A stretch of DNA of 64,000 nt from Hyperoplus lanceolatus (GCA_026929865.2 CM049407.1:16430501-16494500); one strand, 5' to 3'; positions 1-13,052 are shown, counted from the first letter of the stretch. The notes: generated from the letters alone by a model not told the origin. Translations and numbers: made by a program.

Positions 1-997
1 ATTTTGTGGTAGAAACTTCACACAGCGGATGAATTGAAAACCCACGCAGCACAGCCAATATCGTATCGTATCGCTAAGCTACGCCAAGCAGTATACGCGA
101 CTTAATTTTCAGTAAGAAAATGTATTTCCACTTAACTGTATCAGCTCAAGATGGATATCTACTCTTTGAAGCAGGCTACACAATTACATTTTTTATGTAA
201 ATCTTTCAATTGTGTTGTGTCAGTGGTATTCATGACCCTGCATGATTGGCCATATAAACTTAAATATTTTAGTTTTCATTCAACTTGTTTTTTTTCTAAC
301 TTAAACCCTGAAGTACCCCTCTAACATGACTTCAAATTGCAGTCTAATCACCAAAGGCTCTTCCTTTCCATTCTATTATATTGATCTTGTCACATGCATG
401 TTGAACATTTCATTTTCGTTTCTTAAATATCTGATTCATTCAGTCACATCTGATCTGTTTTTTTTTAAAATAATCAAATAGGCCTACATTTTTTCCTCTC
501 CTTCACATATTGAACTTTTTTGTTTTACACTGTGATTTGTTTGTAGGTGAATAGGTTCAGAAAACTGAGAAAATTAGAACATTTCAATAGTTTTTCTTCT
601 ATGTCAGTTAAAACAAGTTGAAACTGGTACGAAATGTATCATGGGGCTGCTCTCAGAAAGTATTAGTTTAACAAAAAAACAAATAGAGACTTTATTAAAT
701 CAACAGAAGCGTCATTGTGCGTAAACACAGACCAAATACAATCAAACAAAGTCACTTAGGGGGGCTACATGTCCTTTGCTTTCTGTTCGTCTGTTTCACA
801 ACTCCTGATATGAGCATGTTTGCAGTTCTTTTATAACTTGTCAGGGGAAACACAGTCCGTGAACCCAAATTCTGTGCATTCAAAATGCCAAGTGTTCCGT
901 TCAAACATAGACTTCTCAAAGAGATGGAAGCCTTTCAACGGTTGCAGTCGTCAGATGGTTCTGTAAGCTATGCAGGGAAAAGGCAAGAATTGTTTTA

Positions 998-1030
998 GGG
1001 GTCGCTTGTGGTGTAGTGGTTAGAGTAGGG
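998..1030 (+). mobile_element. SINE 5' end fragment
   Basis: GGGGTCGCTTGTGGTGTAGT followed by GGTTAGAGTAGGG matches the head of the SINE at 60841. The rest is missing. Confidence 0.5.
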
Positions 1031-1197
1031 TTAGTATAATTAAAAACACTTCAGTTAAGCCTGCCAGGCACACACATGCTTAATGTGGCACCTGTGCATG
1101 GTTGGTAGGCAGGAGGTGCAATCACAGCTGTTAGAGAAGCCAATCTGGCACTAAAGCGTATTGACAGACTGAGTATTATTTTTAAACTGTGCTGATT

Positions 1198-1199
<2 letters not shown>

Positions 1200-1264
<65 letters not shown>

Positions 1265-1290
1265 ACACGCGTGTGTGTGTGTGTGTGTGT
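1200..1290. repeat. (GT)n microsatellite
   Basis: About 31 GT units, a short interruption GCACACGC, then about 9 more units. Frames read through it as Thr-His runs are artefacts. Confidence 0.95.
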
Positions 1291-2091
1291 ATACTGAAAA
1301 AGAAACGCCCCCTGGCACAGATTCATTTATAAAGGGCAATAACGGATGAGGACAGAGTAATGACTGTCTGACCAGTCTTGAAATTTCACCTCAGTCACTC
1401 AGGTACAAACGTGTTTTTATGGCTGGTCTTGCTTTTGCGTTCCAGCCAAAAATAAATTATTAATTATTAACAGATTGGCTTTGTGTTCAGACAATTTGCC
1501 TATCAAGTAATTTGGATTGAAGATCGGCTGATTACAATTGGTGCCCGTCGATTTGAGCATCCCTATCGCAGCATTTGCGCTACATGTGTCCCTGGTTTAC
1601 CAAATTGTCACAAAATATGGTAGCTACAGACATTTATTGTTCGGCATGTATGTAATAACTTTCATTCAAAATCAATTGCCGTCAGCCTCGGCTGTACTTT
1701 GAGTTGGATGCCAATCAACAACTGTTAATCATTCTAACATGCTAATTCTAAGATTGTGATCATGGTAAATACTATAGCAACCCTACACCATGTTAACATC
1801 CAGATGTTAGCATGGTGCAAGTGTGTTTCAACAGTCTGCCTTAAGTTATGTTCATGTGAAAATAACCTTCTTTTGTCCTGCATTGGAAGACAGGGTGAGC
1901 AGACACAGTTATCATTGTGGGAGCTTAGTGTATGTAGCAAACAGTCAAAACTGGGCATGGAAGAAAGGACACTGTTATGAGAAACATCGCACAGTGGTTT
2001 TGTGCATTTAGTATTTAGTGTCAATCCTGTATTGCATTGTCTACTCATGTCAATTAACGGGTCAAAATGAAGAAGACCTCATTGATATTAA

Positions 2092-2693
2092 AGAGGACCT
2101 ATGATGCTTTTTGACTTTTATGACCTATAAACGTTGTTATGATGATTCATAGTCATGCTTAACCATACTAAATTATCAAATAATGACTTACATGCATTTC
2201 GACATTTTCCCTGCTGACCGTCTGGGGTGTCTGTGCAGAGCACTAAACACTATTCTAGCCAGTCGAGAAGTCACGTCTTCAAAGCGGTCTACCCTTTCAT
2301 GATTTGTGACGTCGCATAAAACGTTGTGACGTCTCCACGCAGATGTTTCCATGTATGGTAATGCTGTCACTTCCCTGTTTGCGTCTGCCTCGCGCCCTTA
2401 TAGGTCCATGCTCGCGCTTCCCGCCACTGAAAGTGTTCCGGAAGGAAGGTAACCAATCACAACGGAGTGGGGTTTGCAGGAGGGGGGGAGGGGAGCGGAG
2501 ATGGCCGAAGCACAGGCGGAGGGAGCCGAAGCACACACACTGAAGTGTAGACAGGATGTGCTGGATCGCCAAAATAAGAGAAAGAGCTTCCCGAAAATCT
2601 ACATAGTTTTTTGTGATGTGATTCGTGTCAGGTTGCTCTATAGAAGTGTAAAACAAGAAATTAAGACCAGAAAAGTAGCATAATAGGTCCTCT
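2092..2693 (+). mobile_element. TTAA-flanked MITE, family 1, copy 1
   Basis: The ends AGAGGACCTATGATGC and GCATAATAGGTCCTCT are inverted repeats, flanked directly by TTAA at 2088-2091 and 2694-2697. The 602-bp body has no coding gene; open frames in it are fortuitous. A second copy lies at 50990-51574 in the other orientation. TTAA targets are used by piggyBac and Kolobok transposases, so it is probably mobilised by one of these (inference). Confidence 0.88.
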
Positions 2694-2697
2694 TTAA

Positions 2698-3796
2698 GCT
2701 ACCTGAATACCTTTTATTGACATTACAGTACAACTTTGTGTTTGTAATTACTACCGTAAGAACTAACTATTTTTCCAAATGAAAGAGGTTGGATGCTCAA
2801 TGCCTGACACGGACATTCTTTGGCAGGACGTTTCCTTGAGGTTTGATTGGTCTTTTCGTGTGGATTAAACCCACCTGCTGTAAGTCCTCCACTCATCCGT
2901 TAACATCACGCCTTTTTATCACATCACAACACTGTATTGTAATTCCTCCAGTGTTGTCCATTATGCTGACTTTCTCTTGCACCACGAGGCCCGCTTTGGC
3001 CAAACCTGAACACAATACAACCATATGCACTGGCAGCACTAAATTATGCGATGGCCAGACAGACAGTATTTGGAAGGCAACACTGTCTGCTCTCATTTTG
3101 TTTTGAAAGTAAGTGGCTTATCCTAACTCCAACTCGGCATGCCCTCATGTATATGATAATGCATTCATGTTACCTGGTGATCAAATCATACAGAACCAGC
3201 TGTTTGCTAAATTCCTCACCGTGTGTTGTGTTTCACACCATGTGCTGCCTGCGCATTTTTTCTTTCCTCATGTCTGCGTTATTCCAAAGTGGAATTTTAT
3301 TAGATTTATTTGTTTAATATTCTTACCATTGCTGACATCTTGATGTGTTTTGGATGTTAATTATGTAATTTCTTTATAACTTTAATAGCATAGCCATAGC
3401 ATAACTTTAATAGGCATTATATAATTATGATCAGAACATTAAACACTTTTGGTCAAGTATCATATGGATCCTACTGTGATTTCTTTTTACATGACCCAAT
3501 AACTTAGAGCTTCTTAAAAAAAGGTTATTTGATAATCTGCCATTCATGGAGTTCCTCCATGGTCAACAAAAAATAATAATTTACTGCAGTCAAATTTGAA
3601 GAACTATTCTTTAAATCTCCTTTTGGCGGATACGGATCATTTATTTGCATATGAATATACATGTAAAACCTTGTAAAATGGAGGTATTATCTACGATAAT
3701 ACGCTAATATGAAATTCATTAAGACTTAATTAAAACAAGTGTACCCTTTACCATAACACCTACTTACAGTTAATATTATACTTGATAAATGAACCA

Positions 3797-3838
<42 letters not shown>

Positions 3839-6800
3839 ATTCTTATAACTGTGAGAAAAGCATCTGTTTAATGATGCATACCTCTATATTTTCATTATTC
3901 ATTTCATTTAGTGCCTCAGTTGAGGAGGAAGTCTGAAGTCTCTCCCTATACTACACCTTCTTTCTACTTTGTGCCTGGCTGAACACTGTTGGGGAATAAT
4001 TCCGACTTCTCAAAAGCAACTGCAACAATACAAACAAAATGAATACATTATTCTTGTAATTGGGCAATAATATTTAGTGTTGTTTTTTTGTGCGTGTCAA
4101 AAAACAAAACTTCAAAATGGTTTATTTCATCATGACCTAGTTGCTTACTGTTAACATTGGTGTGCTTACTTACAGTTAATGTAATTTAAAATGAAGAATC
4201 ATTTTGAGGGTTTCAAATTGTGTACACTGAAAACAATCAGTGACAGTGCCGACAGAGAGGGAGACCTGAGGAATGGGCTGCCCGCCAACCGCCAAATCAA
4301 ATTCTCTGAAATGATCAACGAATAGCCTTGACACACAGTTTCTTTTCCAACTCTTCTGCTCTTGTTAGAGTAACTTAACTGAGGTACTTCCTCTGGAGGA
4401 TTTCAGAAAACTGCTTTTCAGCTTGGTGCCATTCTATGACATTAAGCATGGGAACTGAGACTGCCCTTGCAACCAAAAATCATTGGCCATTTGTTTAAAT
4501 GTTTGACACAACATGACCAATGTTACTTTTCCTCTTGTAGACGTGCAACAAGATAACATTATTAGTGCCATGATTTTCCAAGAGTTCCAAAGGATTACAA
4601 ACATATGTGCTGCTCTGACATCTAGGGTTAGATAAACCTTAACCAAGACCTTTGTTTATCAATGCATGTTGCATAAACCTAACCAAAAGACATAGAGAGA
4701 AAAACAAGACCAGAGTTAAACAAGGAAAGCAGAGAAAAATAACAACTACAAATCCCTGTACGTTTAGTGATACAGCTTCACAACGAAAAAGCAGCATTAC
4801 CTTTTTTCAAAATAGAAATACGTGTTCTGCCACTCCAACTGAGCATGTCCCCGTTTGATGTAATAGAGCTAGTTAGGGTCCAGGAATTACTTCAAAGGTA
4901 AATCGACATGGTCAGCTCAAATGAACTTATGACATCTATCACTGGATAAATTGCTGCAAATTTCTAATTAAAATGTTCCCTCTAGGGTGTTTTTCCAATT
5001 ATCTCAACCAGAATTACTTTTCTCCCCTCAGACAGAATATAGTGCTGGTTTTGAAAAAAAAGGCAAATTTGTTGGATAACTTTATTTAGATAACGTGTTA
5101 AGCTAACAAAGAAATCACAGATTGAGATGGATGGGATGCCTGCTCAACACCAACATGTTTGCTCTTCTCACCAGTTCTGATTTTTAAAGTTGCACTTTTT
5201 CTGAACAGTTACCTGCTAAGGCTGCCAACTTCTAACGTTGCCAGATGCAGCTTTAATGATTAATTATTTTCGTCAGAATCAGAAAGCAGATTTGGATGTG
5301 CTGCAGTCTATATTCGTCCTTGCTCCTGTGGAAACTGTAAGCATATGAGAGTGTCATTAATTAACTTACTGAACAGTAGTTGCCCAAAGCGATAACTGCT
5401 ATTCAGTTACATCATACAGCTCATTTTCTGACCAATGTATACAAAAAGACTCAAACCCCGCTGGTGTATCTCCTCTTCTGTGAACTAGAGTCAAGAGAGA
5501 AATACGGTGTACTATGAAGATCATTTTCTTAGTTGTTATAGACAGACATGCTCCTTATGCATTTTACTAGAGATGAAATAAAGAAGAGACAGTGCTAGAA
5601 ACGCGGTTGCCTACCCTTCCCCTTGTGTATTCAGCTGTACCAGACTGACACTGACACATATAGCATGGCTGTGGAGTGAGGAGGCTGCTGGCACGCCGAG
5701 GAGAGGGCTTTGTGCCGATGACATGATCGTTTATTGTCCTGCCTACAGAAGTATTACAGCATGTATTAGTCTTTAATCTGTCTTGCTTCTCATCTTATTC
5801 TCCCTTCTACACTTCCACTGAACAATCCCATTCTTTCCTGATCTTTAACCTCCTCGTATCTTTCACCATCCACCTAATTTGCTATTTCCTGTTGACAGCT
5901 TGGTTCATTCATCTCTGCCGAGTGAATCAGACATTGCCCTCTTTTTGTCCTTGGGCCATGTTCTTCTATTTAAGAGATTCAATAAATGACCGGAACTGAC
6001 AGCTTCATTATAGATTAAAAAAGGTCCGTTGATTGTTCGAATGGTGCGCTGTGTAAGTCTTATTGTTTACCTGCTTGTGAAGCCTTTCTGCATGACCGTG
6101 CCGCTTCTATCAAGCCTGACTACTTTTTTCCCCTGCACATCACTCCTTTCGGGTTCATTGCCTTACCATTCATCTTCTCTATTCCTTCACTGAAAACAAA
6201 TTTAAATGCAAACAAGGGAAAATCTGCCTTGCATGTCCTCCCAAAGGAAAGACATTAAAGAGAAGAGCAAATGAGGGCCCCTGGGGAATTGCTTGCAGCC
6301 ATTGAGGGAAAATGCATATCATCATTTTTTGGGGGCTAATATTGTTTATTAAACAAATCATTCATGCATTCGTTTTAACAAAGAAGATTAAGTTTCAGTC
6401 AACATTTACATGCAATTACGTTCACATGAATGACCTTGTGAAGAGCTGTCCAAACGTCAGGCATAGGAATATCCAATCCACCGACAGTATTAGGCAAACG
6501 AAAAATGTGAGAAACAAACTACTGTTTACTATCTATGCATGTTTGTTCATTCACTTTTGGGCTGGTGCAGCCTAACAGTTTGCTGCTTGACATTAAAGTC
6601 ATCACTTGAGACTGTGCACATGCTTTCATATGGAAATTCACAAAAAACCCAAGATTTCTGAACAGTTGGTTTTCTAAATCACACTCCGTTCCCCAGATGG
6701 GGTTTCTTGATACATGCATCGTATGTAATCTAACTACACTTTACATTGCTCTACCCCGGAACAAGATTACCACATACGATCTTTAACCTCTGTATAATTA

Positions 6801-6953
6801 TGAAACAAGATCCTCACTGTAATCAGTGGCTTGGTGAACAGATGGTTGAAGAATTGCCACAGGTGTGTCAGCATGCATCTATGTGTGCTCCCCACATGTG
6901 AGACACTTGTTTGCCGCTTTGCCGAAGCCCGCACCACTCTCCGTTTTCCACTC
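2698..6953. other. Intergenic or mtnr1b first intron, no gene seen
   Basis: AT-rich DNA holding only the (CTG)12 repeat. No splice-bounded coding segment or transposon terminus was recognised on either strand. Confidence 0.55.
3801..3836. repeat. (CTG)12 microsatellite
   Basis: Twelve uninterrupted CTG units in intergenic AT-rich DNA, with no open gene around them. Confidence 0.95.
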
Positions 6954-6956
6954 TAA

Positions 6957-7930
6957 TGGCGCTTTTCCACCGCATGGTATCAGCTCGACTCAACTCGACT
7001 CGACTCGCATTTTTGGCTTTTCCACCGCAATTTCATGGTACCTGGTACCACGTAGCGGCTGCTTTTTGTATCGCCGCTCTAGGGTCCAAGCGAGCTGAGC
7101 CGATGCTAAAAGGTGACGTCGGCAGACGGCCGGCCACTGATTGGCCAGAGACTATTGTCTGGCCAATCAGTGGCCAGAGACTACCGCCTTCATTCTGTTG
7201 TTTATTCTCCCCAACTCTCCGGGACTTTTGAGTGTATTTACGCCGCGTGCAGCCTTCTCTGGCTCTCTTTCATTTGATTTGCATCACAGATCCGAATTTA
7301 TTTTCCATATATTCGCTAAGCTCACCCAGTGTTGGTTGTTGGGGAAGTTACTTACATACGAGAGGGAGACATGTAGGGCAGCTAGCAGCTAGGCTAAATA
7401 GTAGCCAGCTGGGACAGACATGATAGCGAGCGATTACATTACAAGCCTCGGACTGAACTGATTACCTCAATAAAATATTCAGGCTGAGACACGCTTGCAT
7501 TTGAAAACACCTATCCTGAAACAAGCACTAAACAGTCAACTTTATCATGCCCGTGTTTACGTGCATAGGGATGTACGTGACGCATCCCTACAGCTGACTG
7601 TGTGGCAGAGTCACACATCGGGACAACAACCATCCCTTTTAATGGCCCGTAGCAATATTCTTCTACTTCTTTTAGCAATCAGATACAAGGGGGTATTTCT
7701 TAAACATTTTTCATCCGTGTTTTTGGCGGTTGGTTCAGTTAATAATGCAACAACTGCTCGTAATTTCTGCTTTGCTACTTTGCTCCGGAGTAGGCTTTCA
7801 GCCCCTGACGACCCCGCCCCACGTTCAGCAGGTACTATTTGCGGTGGAAAACAACCCGTGCTCTACCAAACCAAGTTGAGTCGAGTCGAGTTGAGTCGAG
7901 TCGAGCTACATGTGCGGTGGAAAAGCGCCA
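6957..7930. mobile_element. Harbinger-like non-autonomous element (TAA flanks)
   Basis: The ends TGGCGCTTTTCCACCGCA and TGCGGTGGAAAAGCGCCA are perfect inverted repeats flanked by TAA (6954-6956 and 7931-7933), the 3-bp target type of PIF/Harbinger. The arrays CTCGACTCAACTCGACTCG and GAGTCGAGTCGAGTTGAG lie just inside. A second inner pair (GGCTTTTCCACCGCAA and TTTGCGGTGGAAAAC) repeats the terminus. Near 7133-7185 GGCCAGAGACTA occurs twice. No transposase gene. Confidence 0.85.
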
Positions 7931-9426
7931 TAAGGCTGACGCACTTCCAGCTGCTGTGTTCTCACGCGCACAGACACAGATTTTAAGGAGTCCGTGCCAG
8001 AGCCAGTGGACGTGTGTCAAGGGCTACTTATCTCCTTGTGCATTAACATCATTGCGTAGTCAGAAAAGTCAGAAACAGCCTTTATCACAGTAAAGGATTT
8101 ATATTTTAATTTTTTACAACCAGTTTTTTATCATTTTCATGACAGTACTGATGCATGTCCAAGAGATGTGTGCTGGCTCTCATCTCCTCCTTGATTATTT
8201 AACAGTAACACAAGTTACACCAGCACACCTAATACTATTTGGTCAATAAATATACATCCTTGAAACTGCCCTGCTGCTCATAACTTCTAAAAATGCATTG
8301 ATTATGCATAAACATAATCCTCTGTTAAAGAATGCTTCAACAGAAGTGATGGAAAAAAACTGGGTTTTGGCAAAGCAACTTCCAGTCAATATCCCAATAA
8401 TGCCTCAGTGAAGGCATCGCAACAGCTGTATACAGGAGTTTATGTAACATGTGTTGTTTTTTCATGTAGTGCAATGACCCACCATTACAGAGCTCATTTC
8501 ATGTCATTTCACATATCCCAGACGTGTTAGTGATTGCCTGTTTTAAAAGGAAAACATGGCTTTGACAGCTTTGTGATAATTAACTGAAATCGACTTCAAA
8601 ACTACTACTACTGAAAACTGGAGTAAGTGCAGCGGAACTGCTGCAGTCCAAATGGTGCTGCCCTCTTTGCTGTGTCCTAGCTGCACTCAGTTCAATATGT
8701 CAATTGGAAATCAAAATTCCCGTATTCAACGGGTAACCTTAATTTGAGTTATGAATGTCAGAGAATTACATCTGAATGAATTTGAAGTCAACTGAAAATA
8801 ATTTTCTAAAAAAAAATTTTTTTAAATTCTGCCTGGCTTAGTAACTGTGATGATTCTTTCTCTTAGACTCAAACACTTCAAGACTATGTTTAAAGTCTGA
8901 CTGCCTAATTTCAACTTAATGTGGTATTGAAAATGATGACTATATTTCAATTTCAATTGCAAACATGCGTTTATCACATTCTCACACCACTTCACAAAGT
9001 CAGCGAAACAGACATTGATTTGGACGAATATGGGAATCACTTTAATTGCTTCAACACAGAATGCATTTATTGACCACTTTTAAAAAAACATGAACTCTAA
9101 TTTCTCACTCACATTCAAAACATACAGTATGTGCCTCAAATGTTTCCAAATGCTAAAACTCTTTTTTCAAATTAGTTAAAAACCACATTCAAAGCATAAT
9201 GATGGCAAATGTTGAGCACTTCTGAAAGGGTCATATTTAAATGCTGTATTTAGGACATTTTAGCCAAATATTAAGGATAAAATAAAACGATTTGGAAGAT
9301 TTTGTCTGGAAACATGGATCAAGAAAGACAGGTTGGGAGGGAAAAAAGAATAGTGATATATTGGGCTGTACACATAAAACTGATTTGATTTGAGTAGCAG
9401 GGAGATGGAGAATGTGCGTTCAAAGG

Positions 9427-9516
9427 AGAGGAAGTCCAAGAACGGTGGCCTCTGATGAGATAAGGGACACAATTATTGACCATCTTGTAAACCATGATCT
9501 CTCTGTGAGAGAGGCA
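9427..9516 (+). pseudogene. Tc1/mariner-group transposase N-terminal fragment
   Basis: Thirty codons read GSPRTVASDEIRDTIIDHLV, then NHDLSVREAG. This looks like the helix-turn-helix start of IS630/Tc1-type transposases common in fish (T-V-x-S-D-E-I-R...H-x-L-S-x-R-E-A-G). Both sides are degraded into stops and no inverted ends were found. Confidence 0.55.
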
Positions 9517-10233
9517 GGTTTATTGGGTTGCATAAATGGGATGTACACCTGATGTACATCAGATGTGTTCTGTCACAGAAAATGTCCAACGGGCAATGAA
9601 AAAACCTCTCATCAGCACGCCAGTAAAACCACACATCAAGCTACGGCAAGTGTTGGCAGGCCTGCCCAGACACCTGACTGGGCCCCTGAAAACAGAATAC
9701 TACAAAGACACCTCAAAACTTGATGAAATATCACAGTATCTCTGAATTGAAAATCCACTTCTGCTGGCAGAAATACTGATATTAAGGAATTTTCCGGGGA
9801 TCTAAAGCCCTTGAAAGTTCCCTCTTTTTTTTCTTTCTTTTCTGGTACCCTGATTTATGTCTAGATCCTGGCATCACTGAGCTTGCTACGTTAGCTTGCT
9901 CATCATCAATACATAGCTAACGCTTGTTTGGTTGACCTGCTGCATGCAATGGTTTTGAGGGGGAAAAAACAACCCATGATACTTTTAGTTTTTCAATATA
10001 AAATGTGACATATTTTACCCAAGTAACAATGAATAAAATGTTTTCTTTTATAGAAAGTTCTCTTGCGAATATAGCGTTCATAATAAAGGTTGGCTAAATT
10101 AGGTTATGTGAAAAAAAATAAAAATCCTCTCAGGCCCCTGGTGGCTGGGCCCTAGAAAGCTTTCCCACTTTCTACCCCTTATGGGCGGCCCTGGGTGTTG
10201 GTGCACCCCAAGGACAAAATACAATAGGAGAAG

Positions 10234-10305
10234 AAATGTGACGTTATTTATGAAATCCCATGCCTATCATGCAACAAAACATACATAGGGGAAACTGGTA
10301 GGGCA
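10234..10305 (+). pseudogene. Penelope-like element fragment (GIY-YIG endonuclease)
   Basis: The frame reads KCDVIYEIPCLSCNKTYIGE followed by TGRA. V-I-Y-x-I-x-C-x-x-C-x-x-x-Y-I-G-E-T-x-R is the N-terminal GIY-YIG endonuclease motif of Penelope-like retroelements, including the paired cysteines. Downstream the frame meets a stop in place of the usual conserved Arg/Glu region. The rest of the element is not recognised. Confidence 0.7.
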
Positions 10306-11149
10306 CACTCAATACAGTGGTGAGTTAAAGACACATGGCAAGCATTAAACTCACCCTTAATGAGTACAGTGTACAGTACAGTGGCAAAATTAGCACATTT
10401 GTTGTTTTTATATTTTACATTTGTTGTTTCATTAGAAAGACTCTCGTTTCAGAAACACATCCTTATCAGTTAAAGGGGGCCTGAAGTTGATCATGACTTG
10501 TCAAATCCCATCTCTTTTTTTCTATCAGCAAAGGGCGAATGGAGGGAACTGATACCCTTGTACAGGAGGTGTGGAACTGCTGTCTCTACTGTGCATCATA
10601 GTGCATAGTGACAGTTTAAGGGTGTCAGCCACACACCACAGCCACATGTGTACATAGGTATAAGCGTATAAATAAGGCTCTGGTGCAATTTTGACATGGA
10701 TTATGCATCCCACGGCAAATATCCTTAATCCCACTGAGAGGTGTCTAAGAACATAACCCACTGGTGGCCTCCCCCCTCCTCCTCTGTCCTTAGGCTGCCA
10801 CTAAGGTCGAGCATCCGGGCATCCCTCCAGCATTTCCGTTCTGTCCTGATGAATTGGCTACAGGAGCGGTCATTAGTTGTTGCTGACTGTTGTGCATTGA
10901 GTGTATAAACGCTTCCCTGCAAATGACCTCTGCAGGCATTAGACCTTGACAGTACGAGACTGTAAGGCATGTCAATGATCTGCACTATTGTATCTAGTGC
11001 TGCACTATTGCATCTATTTGTTTCTTATAAACAAACCTGAAATATGGCAGAATTGTACACCTCCAAGTACAGCACCTATGTGTATGAAACCTCAATAGCT
11101 GGAATACATGTTAATATATATTTTCTTAATTTAAATGTGTTTTTTAGAC

Positions 11150-11298
11150 ATTTTTACCTTTATTTGATTAAGTAGAGAGTGCAGAGTGGAAATTCCGAGA
11201 GAGAAGGGGATGAACCCCGGATTCGAACCCAGGTTGGCTGTGACAAGGTCTGAGACAATATGTTACAGGGTCTACCCACTACACCACGGGAGTGCCCC
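11150..11298 (-). mobile_element. tRNA-derived SINE
   Basis: On the minus strand it begins GGGGCACTCCCGTGGTGTAG. It has an A-box-like TGGTGTAGTGG and a B box GGTTCGAATCC (about 11219-11229), the internal RNA polymerase III promoter. The 3' part is poor. Confidence 0.75.
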
Positions 11299-11429
11299 AT
11301 CAAATAAATTGTATTATGGCAAATGGTGATAGTTAGATTTGGTGTACAGGGGGTGTATTCTCTTTGGAAGCTCTGAAAGAATCTGAGTAGGGATGGGAAT
11401 TCTGCTGGGAGAACTAATTCTTCACTTGA

Positions 11430-11932
11430 AGGTCACCTATTACACCCTGGAAATCCAGACTCACCACTAGCAAATTTATATTCGCTCCACAGCTTACTCT
11501 GGGGACGACCCGTTGGAAGCCATTAAGTATGTCCGAAAATTCCGAATGACCAATCAGATTTCCAGGCTACGCCTATTAGGCAACGAGCATGTTTTAATTT
11601 TTATTCAACATCAATATATAGGACAGCAGTGTATGAATAGAAACAATCCTCTCTATTTTCCTCCACCTCCATCTTTCTAAAAACCTGTCTTCAAAAACTC
11701 CAGTCAGAAGTATATGTTCAACAGGCAGTTAGATAAAGGCCAGACTGGACTTTTTGGAAGGCCGGGCATAGAGAGACAGGCTCTAGAAAGGAGCATTTTA
11801 GATGGGCTGAAAAGTGATTTAGCAATTTATATTAGAAATATAATGGTTTTTTTTGGACACAACAAAACGTAAACAGTTAGTAGTAAAGCAAATTACAATT
11901 GTTAACCTGAAATTGAGCATAATATGTGACCT
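11430..11932. mobile_element. TTAA-type MITE with smaller repeat inside
   Basis: The left end AGGTCACCTATTAC follows TTGA (a possible mutated TTAA) and the right end ATAATATGTGACCT precedes TTAA. Within it, CCTGGAAATCCAGACTC at about 11447 and CAGATTTCCAGG at 11556 form a second inverted pair, which may be a nested short element of about 125 bp. Non-coding. Confidence 0.6.
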
Positions 11933-13052
11933 TTAAAAAGTATACATGCACAATAATTAAATCGTACAGAAACGTAAAGTCAGGTAGTTATTGCTGTCTT
12001 TGTACACCTGTAAATGAGATCAGATGTTTTCAGTCAGCTGGAAGCCTCGTTACCCCATGAATATCCCACTAACAGTGAAGCATGAATGGAGCAGCTGCTG
12101 CCAAGATGACTAGAATAAAGCAATGCGTCATTCATGTGACGTACCAGCAGAATTTTATGAACGAAAGACAGACTGATTGGATTAGGCTAACCCTGTGTCG
12201 CACAAGCTAAAGAGCTGTGTCCACATGATTGTCCACCTACTCTGTCAAAACAAAGCCACTCTAGCATTCCCAATAACAATTTGTCTGGTGTGGACCTCCG
12301 GCTAAGCGCATAGGCTGGAAAACTTTGCCATTTAATCTCAGACCTGAGACAGGCTCCAAGTTGAAAGTTATTGTTACTATTGTTACTATAGTTACTATTG
12401 AAAGTTGCCAGGCACAGTTTTGCTGGATTAGGACAATGCACACACCATGTAAAATATTGAAACAACGCAATATGAACTGCATTTTATGATTACTTTTACT
12501 CTTTTCTTTTCTTTTAACCCTGAAAGATCAATTGAGGGGTGACCCTCTTTTAAAATGACGTCGAGTTATTACAAATACACAATACACAATAAAAATACAC
12601 AACAAAATACACTCACATTAGGTTACTGTCAGAGAAGGAATAATTGATAATGTGTAGCAATCCAATTTTTGTTGCCATTTGAAGCATTTTCCTAAATGTG
12701 CATGCAGTTGGCCACAAATGTATGCGCTGTGCTGTGGCAACATGACAGAGCTGAAAGCATGTTAACTGGATTATGAATATGAATGCAGTTGTTTTGAATG
12801 CAAAACATGTGAGCACTTCAAATGTAATACCATCAAAAGTGGATGAATGCTAATCCCCCTTCTATCGGAGTGGGTTGAATGTATGAGATGATAAGGAGCC
12901 CGAATATCGGAACCACATTATAGTGATTCCAGTCTTTAATAGAACAGTATATTTATAGTTTATATTTAATATAAACATGTCACCCCTCAACCAAAAGAGA
13001 GCAAGGTTATTAGTATATTTAAGAGACTGTCTCTCTATGTCTTTCTCTCCAG
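11933..13052 (+). other. mtnr1b intron sequence upstream of the first visible exon
   Basis: By gene structure this must be intron, as the exon at 13053 opens in phase 1 after an acceptor. TM1 coding sequence of a melatonin receptor was not found here. Confidence 0.65.

Larger units (their letters stand above)
1..2087. other. Intergenic, no gene seen
   Basis: AT-rich sequence with T and A runs. Apart from the SINE fragment and GT microsatellite listed separately, I see nothing that supports a gene. Frames at 1734-2048 and 1756-1980 overlap on opposite strands and have no family features. If mtnr1b has a long first intron, this region could lie inside it. Confidence 0.6.
7934..11149. other. 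Repeat-poor stretch with two transposase/retroelement fragments
   Basis: Apart from the fragments at 9427-9516 and 10234-10305, there is a GC-richer patch around 10120-10200 (CAGGCCCCTGGTGGCTGGGC, TATGGGCGGCCCTGG) that looks like one end of a DNA element, partly mirrored at 9660-9690. No gene was seen. Confidence 0.5.

Noticed and set aside
1051..1339. Open frames rich in Thr-His across 1051-1339 on the minus strand
   Set aside because: They are translations of the (GT)n microsatellite.
2297..2683. Frames of 60-119 codons near 2300-2680 and 51092-51328
   Set aside because: They lie inside the two copies of the TTAA-flanked MITE and arise from repeat sequence; frames differ between copies.
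7495..8093. 163-codon + frame at 7495-7986 and overlapping frames
   Set aside because: They run through the inverted end and GAGTC arrays of the Harbinger-like element; no domain and opposite-strand overlap.
9536..9745. 69-codon + frame following the transposase fragment
   Set aside because: It is not in frame with the transposase motif and I could not match it to that family or any other.
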